DNA of 64,000 nucleotides. Origin: Congeria kusceri (lineage: Eukaryota > Mollusca > Bivalvia > Myida > Dreissenidae). Below, in pieces: positions 11,521 to 22,636 of the stretch. Each line of letters begins with the position of its first letter. Position 1 is the stretch's first letter. A program made the position numbers and the translations under genes. The stretch covers positions 25,396,634-25,460,633 of the forward strand of contig CM051040.1 of NCBI GenBank assembly GCA_027627225.1. Direction: 5' to 3'. The notes under the pieces were generated by a model, which had not been told where the DNA came from, made no database searches, and saw only the letters and a program-made list of their open reading frames with translations.

Positions 11521-12036
11521 TCAACTGCATCTTTCTTGGAAATGGAATTTCCAATTTTTCGAAATGTATCTTACACTTCCCTCCAGTAAAAATAAAATGT
11601 CTATCGATAATGCGTCTTACACTTATAAATGTTCTATACGGGTAAGAATTTAATATGTTAATACGTACGAGTATTTTGCGTGAAGTTCGCAAAAACCCCT
11701 ACCTTTTTACATCTTTGCTTGCTCGCGTTTTCTCATGTATATGCGTATGTGCGAATTAACATTAGAATATAGCATTTATAAAAAAAACGTCAGTAAAGTG
11801 TGATATATTTATTGCGCAAAGGATTTATTGAATGTACATGATTTCACTTAAAGAACTGTGACAACTGTTATTTATAATTGTTCAGGGTAGATAATCGAAT
11901 TGATATATTCGTATACACTGGTAAAGGGAGATTCAGTGTGGTTATTATGGATAAAATGGATGAAAATTGAAAGCGATGGATAATTAATTTTTATTCCATT
12001 TATTACAACATATACGTACAGCGGCATAAATACAAA
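11521..12036. other. AT-rich stretch, no feature seen
   Basis: No convincing coding frame. It leads into the CA/CGCA microsatellite. Confidence 0.5.
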
Positions 12037-12048
12037 TACACACACACA

Positions 12049-12080
<32 letters not shown>

Positions 12081-12136
12081 CACACACGCACACACACACA
12101 CACGCGCACACGCGCACACACGCCACACGGCACACA

Positions 12137-12226
<90 letters not shown>
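12037..12226 (+). repeat. Compound (CA)n/(CGCA)n microsatellite
   Basis: About 190 bp alternating between (AC)n and (ACGC)n, with one interruption CGCCACACGGC near 12121. The long Cys-Val minus-strand frames across it are products of the repeat. An alternating purine-pyrimidine tract of this length is a candidate for Z-DNA and for length polymorphism. Confidence 0.95.
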
Positions 12227-12227
<1 letters not shown>

Positions 12228-12315
12228 CATACTTAAACGTATTTAGCAAATAATTCAAACACTATATATTTTCATTATCTTTTTATAACAAGAAATTACA
12301 GCACATTGGAATGCT

Positions 12316-13184
12316 CTATTGTGTATCCATGTCAGGTAGATGTAGCGCGAACGTGTCCACAATTTCCTTCTTACCCAATAACCCTGTCTTGCGAAAGAGT
12401 ACCATCTCTAACCATGCGTGCCTAATGTCGTTTGTATATCGGACCGACATTCTCTGTAACGAATTCTTGGTGCCATTCGCTATTGGAAAACTGCTTGTTG
12501 ACTTTGGTTTACCGTTAGTTTTACTATGGATATAAATTTTAGCGTACAATGTCCTAGAATGGTTGACAGCCCCATAGTGCTCGAGTTGTGCCGTCAATGT
12601 TGTTGAGTTCGTGACATGATTATGTATTTTAAAGCACATAGAAATACGTATAGCATTGTGTAAGCCTTCAGACTGCGTAGAAGAACTGTGTGATAGACTA
12701 TGGCGCTCAGCGGTGTCCATCTGGCCGTATGTTGGTGACGTCCAAAGGACCCCAGCCCCTGGTTTCAAAGAATCTATTGAACACGTTGAATAGTCTGTCG
12801 AACACGTCAATGATACGGACTCCAGTATGTTGTCCTTCAAAGAACCTTTTCTTTGTGAATGGCTCGTGTCGAGTACGTTCAAATATTCAAATACATCTTC
12901 GTCGGAAGTAGCGGTGTTTCTAAACACACATTGTCTCTTTTTTTATTTTGATCAGACCTTACATGCTGACGACGCGCGAACAGTCCACATTTTTCAACAG
13001 TCTCCTCAATTTCTTTCGAAAGTTCCAACAGATCTGATATAGACAAACACGTATGATGTGCCTTCTTCAAAGTCTTCCCGCTGTCTAGATGCGACATCTT
13101 TATGTCTTCTATTTCTCCCCCCCCCCAGTAGATTGACCGTATACAGCTTTCTTCAGATACACTTTTTCGCAAAGATGTATTCAA
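12316..13184 (-). pseudogene. Unrecognised coding-like region, two overlapping frames joined by a probable frameshift
   Basis: Two minus-strand frames overlap: 12879-13184 (101 codons) and 12316-12927 (203 codons, first codon GTG, so this is a frame limit only). They switch near 12935-12950, at a run of seven T bases on the plus strand. Read through that run, the product would continue from a helical-looking segment (LLELSKEIEETVEKCGLFARRQ) into a Ser/Thr-rich region and end DTFALHLPDMDTQ before a stop. Codon use looks more balanced than in the AT-rich flanks. It could be exons of a host gene, a processed remnant, or a homopolymer sequencing error in an intact exon. I do not recognise a domain. 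A small plus-strand poly-C inside it argues for some decay. Confidence 0.35.
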
Positions 13185-13831
13185 GATCCGTATGTGGCCG
13201 TAACAGCGGACTCGCTTTTATAGTATTCCAAATGGGTTTGATTCACAATTACAAATTACCCTCTTGAAGATTGACGCAATGTTGGCGATGTCTTATCGCA
13301 CTGCTATTGTCAATTCATTTAATATTAAATTGAAAAATTCCACTTGACATTTAACGTTTCATCAACTGCTAACTATGTATCATATTATCTCCTGTAATGG
13401 GTATTCGCTGTGTGACATTGCATATCTTCAAGTATATTGACGCCACACTTACTTATCTGAATATACAAAAAAAATTGTTGACATATATTTAATTTTGTTA
13501 CATTTAGATATGTTTACCGCAAACTAACTTTTAATTAAAAAAGAGGACATTAAATAGTCCGTATAATTATTATGTCAATAAAAGCTTACACAGATAAAAA
13601 GGTGTCATACCGGGTCTAAAACCTCAAAATTATGCGACGCTAAGCCCTCGGACAGTGTCTAGTATACATTGGCATGTAATATTAAAAATATGTATATGAT
13701 ACACGTGCGTTCAACAATTGCAAACGAAAAGAAAATAAGTAGTCTTCATATTCATTCGTTCCGTGTTCCACATGCTTTATATTATCATTTATTTAGTCTG
13801 ATGATTATTGATTAAAAGTAAAAAGTAAAGT
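13185..13831. other. AT-rich stretch, no feature seen
   Basis: No frame or repeat partner was recognised between the coding-like region and the SINE. Confidence 0.5.
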
Positions 13832-14086
13832 GTTTGTTTATTATAGTGTCAATCTAGGGCCAGCCAGTTTTGACTTATGAGACACCTTCACTGATGAACT
13901 TCTTTTCTCCCGATTCCTATCCTATATGCCGGGCGCTTGGCAGGAAGGCAATCGGTACCCCTTGATTTAACTAGCTGCTGGGTAGGCAACCGGCCCTATC
14001 GGAACTCGCCCTGTGTAGGACTCGAACCTTCGACCTCCAGCTCCGTAGGCGAACGCCCTAACCACTAGGCCACGGAGACGGTTAAT
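13832..14086 (-). mobile_element. tRNA-derived SINE with Arg-like head
   Basis: On the minus strand the head (about 14086-14010) has an A-box-like TGGCCTAGTGG and a B-box GGTTCGAGTCC. The anticodon-loop equivalent CTACGGA would read ACG (Arg). The body runs to a 3' tail ATAATAAACAAACAC at about 13832. This tRNA-head, body and AT-rich tail layout is that of a SINE. It would be transcribed by RNA polymerase III and mobilised by a LINE; the partner LINE is unknown. Confidence 0.75.
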
Positions 14087-14298
14087 TGATTAATGACATG
14101 CTATTTCCAATGTTTTTCTTTAATGTTTAAGGGACTACGTCAACGAAAAATTGACTTCTTATTGCACTATAAATAATACTATTTGATAGAAGTGCGCTTT
14201 ACTAAGACATGTGGATTAAATAAATAAATAATTATATAATACACAATAAGATATTTGATGAAAGCAAATTAGCAAAAAAGTCTGAAAACAATAAAACC

Positions 14299-14380
14299 CC
14301 AAGCGGGTATCGAATTCACGACTTAGGAGCCATTCGAAGAAATGACAGAGGACTTTAACCAACTGTGCTATCATGCTTGG
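14299..14380 (-). repeat. Degenerate tRNA-like sequence
   Basis: The minus strand begins CCAAGC and ends GCTTGG, pairing as an acceptor-like stem. It has an A-box-like TAGCACAGTTGG and a B-box-like GAATTCGATACCC. The T-stem pairs poorly, so a working tRNA is unlikely. Most likely a tRNA pseudogene or isolated SINE head. Confidence 0.5.
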
Positions 14381-15089
14381 TAAGGAGTCATGTGTAAACT
14401 ATGGTTATACCAAATGCGCACAATTCTGACGTCAAAAAGTAAACAGGAAAAGGACAAAACAAACACAACTCAAAATTGTAAATTCCTCGAAATTGTAATG
14501 TTAGCGGCCGTTACCTGAATAGATTCATGGATTTACATAATTGCACAAGACGTTTCCGGTAACTGTCTTATACTTGATTACAGTTCGTTATCTATTAATT
14601 GGTCAAAAACTAGGTATGATTAGAGATTCAACTATTCAAGTCTAAAGTTCTATGATTTCCTTAGGATTTTTTAAAACCAATTTCTATTTCTTTAAATGTA
14701 TCAATATCATTATAGTTAAATAATTTCGAGCCTTGAGGTGAAATATATGTACGGTCAATATATGTAAAAGTACTCAAATGTATCCACGTTGCTGCTTTTC
14801 AACACTATTACTTGCACCATTTAACACTGATTTGTAATACATTAAAATTTCGTAAGAATATCGACTACGAAACTCAGCGTCAAGTAGTATATCATTTGCG
14901 TGTCTATGACTCCTTTCTCGTGAGTCACTTGCACCATTAAATGATTTGCACGATGCCTGGAGTTTGATATCTTCTTTTGCTAACTTGATATCGCTGCTAT
15001 CTACCTCTTCTAACCGTTTCTCTTTTCTCAACTGTTTCTAGATACCTCTATGATTCCTATCGAAAATGGTGGCAGCTGTGCCCTCCCGA
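14381..15089. other. AT-rich stretch, no feature seen
   Basis: An 85-codon minus-strand frame (14774-15031) has no recognisable domain. I see nothing else in this stretch. Confidence 0.45.
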
Positions 15090-15375
15090 CTGGGTATTGC
15101 CATGGGCACGTGTACACAAAGCTCCTTAGGGAAAAGTTAAATAAATGCCTTAAATTCATGAAATTCCTTAAGTCTCCGGCTGTTTCATGTATAGCTCGTT
15201 TAACAAAAAAAAAAAATGTTGTAAACTTGTAAATAATACTTAAATCTTTAGAATTGCAGTCTTCTTTGTATAGAAATCATTGCATTTCTCATAGAAAATT
15301 TGATCTGAAATTTGCACTTAATTACAAGTTAAGTTAAGATTTCCCTTAGGAGCTTTGCAAATACCGACCCTGAGC
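15090..15375. mobile_element. Foldback element with AAAGCTCCTTAGGG arms
   Basis: The left arm AAAGCTCCTTAGGGAAAAG (15118-15136) is matched by CCCTTAGGAGCTTT (about 15343-15356). Outer segments TGGGTATTGCC and GCAAATACCGACCC also pair roughly. Related single arms occur at 58975-58995 and 63700-63735. Non-coding and MITE-like. Confidence 0.6.
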
Positions 15376-16208
15376 AGAAGGATTGAATGTGGTGACTAAT
15401 TGTGCATGGGTTGCTTGTTCTGTCCGCCAAAGGTTGGATAATTAATATTGCTCATGACCAAATACTTTGGTGTATCAAATACAATTTTCTGGCGAGCGAA
15501 GTTTATTGTTGGCTATAGTTTTTCGTTGTTTATGCTTCGGATCAATGTTTATCTATGTTCTTATTTCTGGATAGCTAAAACCGGTTTTGGACTGGTCCGC
15601 GTGGTCATGCCTTCCTTACAACGTCATTCACACATTACAACTATTACTAGCTAAATTTTGGTTTGAGAACGCCCAACATAACAGCAGTACAACTGTTAAT
15701 TAGACTACTGACAATATTGCACAGCAGATAATGTTCACTTACAGTAGGATATATTATAATTATCTAAACTGAGTATTAGTCTTAAGGAGCTGCTTATAAG
15801 CAATGTCTAGACATTGCTCGCATATTCTAAAATATCATGGTTCTAATTGATTTCATTGCAGTAGTATTTATTAAAATATACTTATATTCACAAACACGTT
15901 AACACCGAATTTCGTTTTGGCCTTAATAGCCACTATCCAAAATTATGTAATTATACATAACAAAAGCATAAACTTATGTTAAGGGTCTAGCGTCTTATAC
16001 TGGGCACTAATCCTACAGATAGGCATAGGCTTGAAAATGGTACATCGAATACTTAAAAAAACACTTTTGCTAATAAAGCGTGCTATTGAATTACAATTTT
16101 ACCCCAACTACTAAAATACAGACGTAGCCCTATGAAGAACACGACCGAGAAAGGTCAGCAATACGCATCGATTATATACCAAGATAGAGACATAAGATTA
16201 TAGAGAAT
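15376..16208. other. AT-rich stretch, no feature seen
   Basis: A 68-codon plus-strand frame (15448-15654) shows no recognisable domain. No repeat partner was noticed. Confidence 0.45.
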
Positions 16209-16341
16209 ACATGGTTGGTGCCGGGATAGAGAAAGTTTATCGGGTGTGGCTTAGAAAATTAAATAGGGCGAGCTGCAGCGAGCCCTAGTTTTGTTTTCGG
16301 GACGAACCGGTTAAACTTTTTCCTTCCCGGCACCTACCATG
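16209..16341. mobile_element. Short foldback element with nested central palindrome
   Basis: The left arm ACATGGTTGGTGCCGGGATA and right arm TTCCCGGCACCTACCATGT are near reverse complements, and the match extends inward to AAAGTTTA/TAAACTTT. The centre carries an imperfect palindrome GGGCGAGCTGCAGCGAGCCC. It is 133 bp and non-coding. Confidence 0.75.
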
Positions 16342-16624
16342 TTTTATATCTATCCTGTTTTCTACTGCATTTTAAATGTAGTTTACTTAAAAGTTTAGCT
16401 TATAACTATTATGTTTTATGACGAGCCTCGAACCTTATAACTCGCTAGCATTTATGCGTACTTCCCGCAAAAATAGTCCTCTGTTTCTTACCGGTAATAA
16501 TTTTAAAATTTTAAAAATAATCTGATTTGCTGACGCCAATAATATTCATGTACAAGAATTAGTATACAGTAGCCATTATAAACCGACCTCGATTTTTGAA
16601 AAGTTGTATGGAAGGCCGGTGGGC

Positions 16625-16850
16625 CATGCTTTTTGCTAATTGCCGATTGCTATTTGCTGAATGAGATTTGCTATTTTCCGAATGACAATTGCTATTTGCC
16701 AAATGACAATTGCTAAATGATAACTAATATTTGCCACATAAACAACAGAAGTTCTATTTTTTTGCTAATTGCCCGATGCTATTTGCGAATTGCTATTTGC
16801 TAAATGCTATTTGCCAATTGCTAAATGATGTTCGCCAAATTGATAACAGA
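16625..16850 (+). repeat. Degenerate TTGCTATTTGC-type simple repeat
   Basis: Irregular succession of ATTGCTATTTGC, AAATGACAATTGC and TTGCTAAATG motifs over about 220 bp. An old minisatellite or low-complexity tract with no coding frame. Confidence 0.8.
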
Positions 16851-17084
16851 ACCAGTATCATTCGTATATTGTTTCTCTACTCTAGACATATGCATATATG
16901 AATTTCATTGAATCTAAAGCTTAAAACTAATTATAGTTAAAACACTTAAAACTGGCGCTAAATGTGAAGGTGAGTCAATTATTCTTTTCTATCAGTTGGA
17001 ATTCAGTCTTCGAACATCGTATGCATTGCGTTTTCATTTGTCGACTTCATTCGACTTAATCGGAAATAATAATAACCAAATTAA

Positions 17085-17323
17085 TATAGTTCAGAATATA
17101 GTTCATCATTCTCGTCAGCAGCAGTTGCAGCAGTAATTGCATCAGCAGCAGCAGCAGCAGTTACAACATCATCTTTATCATCATCATCTTCAGCCGCAGC
17201 ACCACCACCATCATCATCATCATAAGTCAGCGGGCCTTTCAGATGGGGAATATTATGGCAAAAGGGGATTTTATTCCAGAAACGCATTATTACATCTTTA
17301 TATTCTACTTTGATATAAAACAT
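17085..17323 (-). repeat. Asp/Ala trinucleotide repeat, copy 1
   Basis: An 80-codon minus-strand frame contains runs of GAT/GAC and GCT/GCA codons and ends ADENDELYSELY. The same ending in nucleotides and frame (ADENDELDSELL) follows a long GAT-rich tract on the plus strand at 20220-20560. The shared non-repetitive end shows the two tracts are homologous. It may be a decayed coding sequence or simply a mobile simple-repeat segment. Confidence 0.6.
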
Positions 17324-17446
17324 TTATGAATTGTTTCGCTACAAATGATAACTTCAATTAACTTGGTTTGATGAACAATTGTTTTGATTGTTTACAAAAA
17401 CTAAGCAGGGGAATGGGGCCGAATTTCAGCACGAAATTGGCCCAAA

Positions 17447-19634
17447 ACAAGAGGGCCATGATGGCCCTAGGTCGCTTACCTGAATTTAACGCATCATAAT
17501 GGCTAATAACAAGAGGGTAAAATGGCACTAAACGCCTTACCGGAGTGTAAAGATCTGGGCCTTGCAGTTTCAGATGTTTTTTTAGTCTATATAAACCATG
17601 TGACCCACAGGGCATGGCCACCTTGTACCCCAGGGGCATCATTTGAACAATATTTGAGGTGGACCACTTTTCAATGTTAAATACCCAATATGATTCCACT
17701 GGGCCTTGCGGTTTCAGAGGAGATTTTTCAATTTTATTGCTATTTAAATGTATATAAACCATGTGACCCCCAGGGGGTGGCCAATTTTTACCCCAGGGAC
17801 AACATTTGAGCAATCTTTGTAGAGGACCACTCCACAATGTTTCACGCAAAATATATAACCTCTGGGCCTTACGGTTTCAACACGGAAGCTTTTAAGGCCC
17901 ACTTGCCATACAAGTCTATATAAATCATGTGACGCGCTGGGTCATGGCCACTTTTTACCCCAGGGGCATAATTTGAACAATCTTTGTAGAGGACCACTAT
18001 ACAATGTTACATATCAAATATGAAAACATTGCGGTTTCAGGAGATTAGTCATTTGGCTATTTAAGTCTATATAAACAATGTGACCCCCAGGGCAGGGCCA
18101 GTTTTGACTCCTGGGACATCATTTGAACAATCTTTGCAGAGGACCACTATAAAATGTCACATACCACATATGAAACCTCTAGGCCTTGCAGTTTCAGAGG
18201 AGAATATTATTAAATTAATCTTGCTATTTAAGTCCATATCAACAATGTGAGCCCTTGGGTGTGGCCAGTTTTGACCCTAGGGGCATCATTTGAACAGTCT
18301 TTGTAGAGGACCACTTTACAATGTAACATACCAAATATGAAACCTCTGGGCTTTGCAGTTTCAGAGGAGAACATTTTTAAAGCCATTTTGTTATTTAAGT
18401 CTATATAAACCATGTGACCCCTGGGGTGTGCCCAGTTTGGACCCCAGGGGCATCATTTGAACAATCTTTATAGAGGACCACTATACAATGTTTTCAACTA
18501 AATATGAAACCTCTGGGCCTTGTGGTTTAAGAGGAGAAGTTTTTAAAAGTCATTTTGCAATTTACGTTTATATTGACCATGTGAGCCCCTGGATGTGGAC
18601 AGTTTTGACCCCAGGGGCATTAATTTAACAATCTTTGTAGAGGACCACTATACAATGTTACATACCAAATATGAAACCTCTGGGCCTTGTGGTTTCAGAG
18701 GAGAAGATTTTTAAAGTCATTTTACTATTTAAGTCAATATAAACCATGTAACCACCAGGGTGTGGCCAATTTTGAGCCCAGGGGCATCATTAGAACAATC
18801 TTTGTAGAGGACCATTATACTATGTTACCAACCGAATATGAAACCTCTAGGCCTTGCAGTTTCAGAGGATAAGTTTTTTAAAGTCATTTGGCTATTTAAG
18901 TCTGTATAAACCATGTGACCCCCGGAGTGTGGCCAGTTTAGACCCCAGGGGCATCATTTAAACACTCTTTGTAGAGGACCACTATACAATGTTACATACA
19001 AATATGAAACCTCTGGGCGGCGCGGTTCAGAGAAGAATTTTAAAGTCACTTTGCTATTTAAGTCTATATAAACCATGTGACACCCGGGGTGTGGCCAGTT
19101 TTGACCCCAGGGGCATCATTTGAACAATCTTTGTACAGGACCACTATACAATGTTTACATACCAAATATGAAACCTCTAGGACTTGTGGTTCTGACGAGA
19201 AGATTTTTAAAGTCATTATGCTATATAAGTCTATATAAACCATGTGACCCCTGGGGCGTGGCCAGTTTTGACCCCAGGGGCATCATTTGAACAATCTTAG
19301 TAGAGGATTACTAGAGGATGTCACATATCAAATATGAAAGCTCTCAGCCTTGCGGTTTCATAGGAGAATATTTTTAAAGTTTTCACTTCTTAAATCTATT
19401 TTTAGCTCTGGTGACCTACATATGAAGCGGACCGGAAAGATTTGAACAACTTTGAAAGAGGTCCACCCAAGGATCATTCATGTGAAGTTGGTGAAAATCT
19501 GCCAAGCGGTTTAGGAGGAGATGTTGTTTGAATGAAAAGTTGACGATGCACGCAAACACGCACGCACGCACGCACGACGGACAACGGGCGATCACAAAAG
19601 CTTACCATGAGCACTTTGTGCTCAGGTGAGCTAA
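17447..19634 (+). repeat. 2.2-kb tandem-core element, about 11 units of about 165 bp, with complete-looking termini
   Basis: The left end is ACAAGAGGGCCATGATGGCC, with a small hairpin, then GTCGCTTACCTGA. A second similar left end (ACAAGAGGGTAAAATGGC) follows at about 17509. The body consists of about 11 diverged units with CATTTGAACAATCTTTGTAG, AGGACCACTATACAATGTT, ATGAAACCTCTGGGCCTTG and CTATATAAACCATGTGACCC blocks. After the last unit come ACGCACGCACGCACGCACGA and a hairpin GAGCAC-TTT-GTGCTC flanked by GCTTACC and GGTGAGC, ending GAGCTAA at 19628-19634. Minus-strand frames such as 17358-17849 are repeat translations. No enzyme is encoded, so it must be non-autonomous if mobile. Confidence 0.75.
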
Positions 19635-19782
19635 AAAAACACTGTCTTCCCGTGTTTGTGCTGGCCTGCATCATTACCCTTGCTAGCCATGTTCAGTTAG
19701 CAGTGCTGGCCTGTGACATTTGTCCTCCAAGTTGCTGCATAAAAAAGGCAGTGGTTTTCATTGCACACAGTCGATGTCTTAC

Positions 19783-20203
19783 AGGACAGCAACTGCTCAC
19801 ACAGCAACTACTGCCCATAGGACAGCACTATGAGCACTGCAACTGTATGCTCTGCAAGTACTGCCCACATGACCGCAATTATGTGTACTGTAGTTACTAC
19901 CTGTATGACAGAAATTGTGTGCAATAAAACAATGCATGTTGACCAGCAATTTGGAAGGTAAGTCTCATAGGAGGGCCTTGCCAATGGAACATGGTTAGCA
20001 ATGGAAAATTCAGACCAGCACAACATACATAAGACTGCCTGCAGGTCACCTGTTGCTGCTGAGCACTATTAACAGTAATAATATTGATTTTTTGGCATGT
20101 GTGGACAGTGTCAGAGTTGTACGACATTAAGTATTTTACATTACCAGCAGGACAGCAACTGCTCACACAGCAACTACTACCATCAGGACAGCACTATGAG
20201 CAC
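19783..20203 (+). repeat. Direct repeat pair of about 56 bp
   Basis: The block AGGACAGCAACTGCTCACAC plus CAGCAACTACTGCC and GACAGCACTATGAGCAC at 19783-19838 recurs at 20148-20203, 365 bp downstream, with few changes. The sequence between is Cys/Tyr-rich when translated (19607-19927), but neither frame is convincing as a gene. Confidence 0.7.
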
Positions 20204-20219
20204 TATTAATCATAGGTTA

Positions 20220-20560
20220 CCAACTGTATGCTGATGATAATGGCGATGATGGTGGTGATGATGATGATAATGTAACTGATGATAACAGTGGTAATAGTGA
20301 TGATAATGACGACGATGATGATGATGATACTGATAATCATGATGTTACTTCTGATGCTGATACAATTTATGCTGACGATGAAAGTTATCGCGAAGATGAT
20401 GATGATGATGATGTGGTGATGATAATAATAGTGATGATAATGATGATGATTATGATGATAATGATGATGATGTTACTTCTGCTGTTGATGCAATTTGTGC
20501 TACTTCTGCTGCTGATGAAAATGATGAACTTGACTCTGAACTCTTATATGTAATTATTAT
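20220..20560 (+). repeat. Asp-rich GAT trinucleotide repeat, copy 2
   Basis: Long imperfect (GAT)n tract followed by GCTGTTGATGCAATTTGTGC and a segment translating to ADENDELDSELL. It matches the end of the minus-strand copy at 17085-17323 in the opposite orientation. The frame is broken inside the GAT tract by non-triplet changes. Confidence 0.65.
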
Positions 20561-21059
20561 TTCTGTTTAAGCATAAGACATCGTTATATTTTCGATATTC
20601 CACAAATGTGTAACATTTAATGGCGGATTGTAACATTCTATCCACTGGCTGTAACATATGATGTTGATTTGTAACAAATGATGCCAATCATTATTTTCTT
20701 AATTATTTATTATAACATTGATTTGTAACATATACTGGATGTACCGTGTACCAGTGTATTAAGCTTGAAAACACGATTAAATATGACTAAAATTATATTT
20801 ATACAGTAAAATAGGGAATGATATTGACGCAAAAAATGTTACCGTTCATAATTTGGCAATTTCATACAATTTTATATTTTTGTAAGTGCGACAGTGACCT
20901 CTTTTTTAACCTAGAGTCGGCCATTTTGTTTTAAGACGAATGTACCGATTACCAGTGCAACTTTAATTATCTCCCTTGTTTCATGATCAGCTGCTGTACT
21001 AAACCTCTCTTTTATATGACTTGCGTGAAAGCAATTATTGACAACAAGCAATATTTATG
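20561..21059. other. AT-rich stretch, no feature seen
   Basis: Contains a few short TTGTAACATAT-like echoes around 20600-20730. No gene or RNA was recognised. Confidence 0.5.
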
Positions 21060-21335
21060 TTGATTGGGCAAAAATGTGACCTATAGAATGTTCACAAGCT
21101 TTTTCTTCAATTTGACCTAGTGACCTAGTTTTTGACCCCACATGACCAAGTTTCGAACTCCTCCGAGATATCAATGGGACAAATGTTCTGAGCAAGTTTC
21201 ATGAAGATTGGGCAACAAATGTAGCCTCTATAGTGTTCACAAGGTAACTGCTGACGACGAACAATTCACGACGCACATCGGACAAAAGGCGATTACAAAA
21301 CCTCACCATGAGCACGTTGTGCTCAGGTGAGGTCA
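21060..21335 (+). repeat. 3' part of a GTGACCTAG-type element
   Basis: Contains GACCTAGTGACCTAGTTTTT, TCCGAGATATCAATGGGACA and AGTTTCATGAAGATTGGGCA. It then has GACGACGAACAATTCACGAC and a terminal hairpin CCTCACCATGAGCACGTTG/GTGCTCAGGTGAGG. The end is TGAGGTCAA, a degenerate version of the GAGCTAA terminus. From memory, this core is very common in bivalve genomes. Confidence 0.7.
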
Positions 21336-21455
21336 AAAAGGGAATCAAATCGAAATAAGCTGGTTTTGTATCGACAATCCAATAGGGGCCATTTACAATC
21401 GACTGATCGATGCATCGAAAGAATAGTTGCAGCTCTACATATGATGCCTTAGGCC

Positions 21456-21560
21456 TAAAATAAAATATTGTTTGTTTCCCCTCCCGCGACTGACCCAGCA
21501 AAATCGCCGCGACCCCAAAAAAATTATAGACCAAAGAAAACAATATTTTATTTTATTTGT
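21456..21560. mobile_element. Short foldback element with AAATAAAATATTGTTT arms
   Basis: The left arm CTAAAATAAAATATTGTTTG is reverse-complementary to AAACAATATTTTATTTTAT on the right. Between them is a C-rich centre with CCTCCCGCGACTGACCCAGC. It is about 105 bp and non-coding. Confidence 0.7.
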
Positions 21561-22636
21561 GTGTGAAAATGCGGGGTGCAAATCCTTAACAAGAATCCAA
21601 TAGCGTGTACAAATCTTACTTTCAAAAGACGCTTATAAAATGACTTTAAACGGACAGTTCTCGGTAACGCTTAATTCGGCGTATGTTGACGCATGCTTTT
21701 ACGAAAAGGACGCCATAACATTCAGAGTCAGATTCTAGAGCGCAACCATTTCGGCTTGCATATGCATGTTTTCTTAAAGACAAAGAACGCCCGCCGGCAA
21801 TGCACAAACTCGCCTTTATGCACCAAGTGTCCATTATCGATAAACTCATGACGCAAGAGGAGTCAGCTTAACAAGAGCCAAACAGTCAGCCAATGAGAAC
21901 GCATAAAATTTTCAATATGCAAATGAGCGTCGTCGTTAGAATGTTTATCACGCCCTCATTTTAATTTTAATTGGTAAAGGTGCAAGTCATTTGTAATACA
22001 TTTGCGTTAGGTATGTGTTTTGGTATAGATATGCGCGTTTTTAACAGCCGCGTTTGTAATAACTTACTACAAATTAAAATAGTAAATAAATAAATAATTA
22101 TAAATAAATATCATAATTTTTGTGAATTTTGGTGAAAGAAACCGTTTACTAAGTATATGAATTACGACATCATTTAATTAGACAAACTGATCGTGTCAAA
22201 CGTCTTATTTTGTTATTCAAACTCTTCACTGCACACGGATTAGAATTATTCAAAAACGTTGGCTGAGGCAACATTGAATGAAAGTTAGCAGAACTAAAGT
22301 CCTTGTCAAACATGAAAGTAAATAAACTTCCGCGCCTTTTCTTTTTATTTTAATACATCAAAAATGTTGTGTTGATTTCCTTTTACTAACGAACACAGTC
22401 CTATTTGTTTTTATTTCCACAGAACGCTTTTCATCTACAAACTGCTAGTTGCAGTTTGACAGTCACCGTTGCTATGGCTGTTGCTAACAGTGTTCTGTTT
22501 TGGATGCCCGGCAAATTGTAAAGTCACGCTATTACTCCTTAGTTTTAACAGGTTTTTATTACCAACGCTCTTGTTTTTAACGTATGTTATTGTTAAATTT
22601 TGATAAATTATTTTAAGGTTATTAGAAAATAGTATA
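21561..22636. other. AT-rich left flank of the satellite array
   Basis: No frame longer than 67 codons and no repeat partner was recognised. Satellite homology begins abruptly at about 22637 (CGTATGAATTG). Confidence 0.55.

Noticed and set aside
11872..12258. Cys-Val-rich minus-strand proteins
   Set aside because: They are translations of the CA/CGCA microsatellite, open in several frames.
17358..17849. 163-codon minus-strand frame
   Set aside because: It runs through the first units of a tandem-core element and the flanking dispersed segment; equivalent frames are broken in later units.
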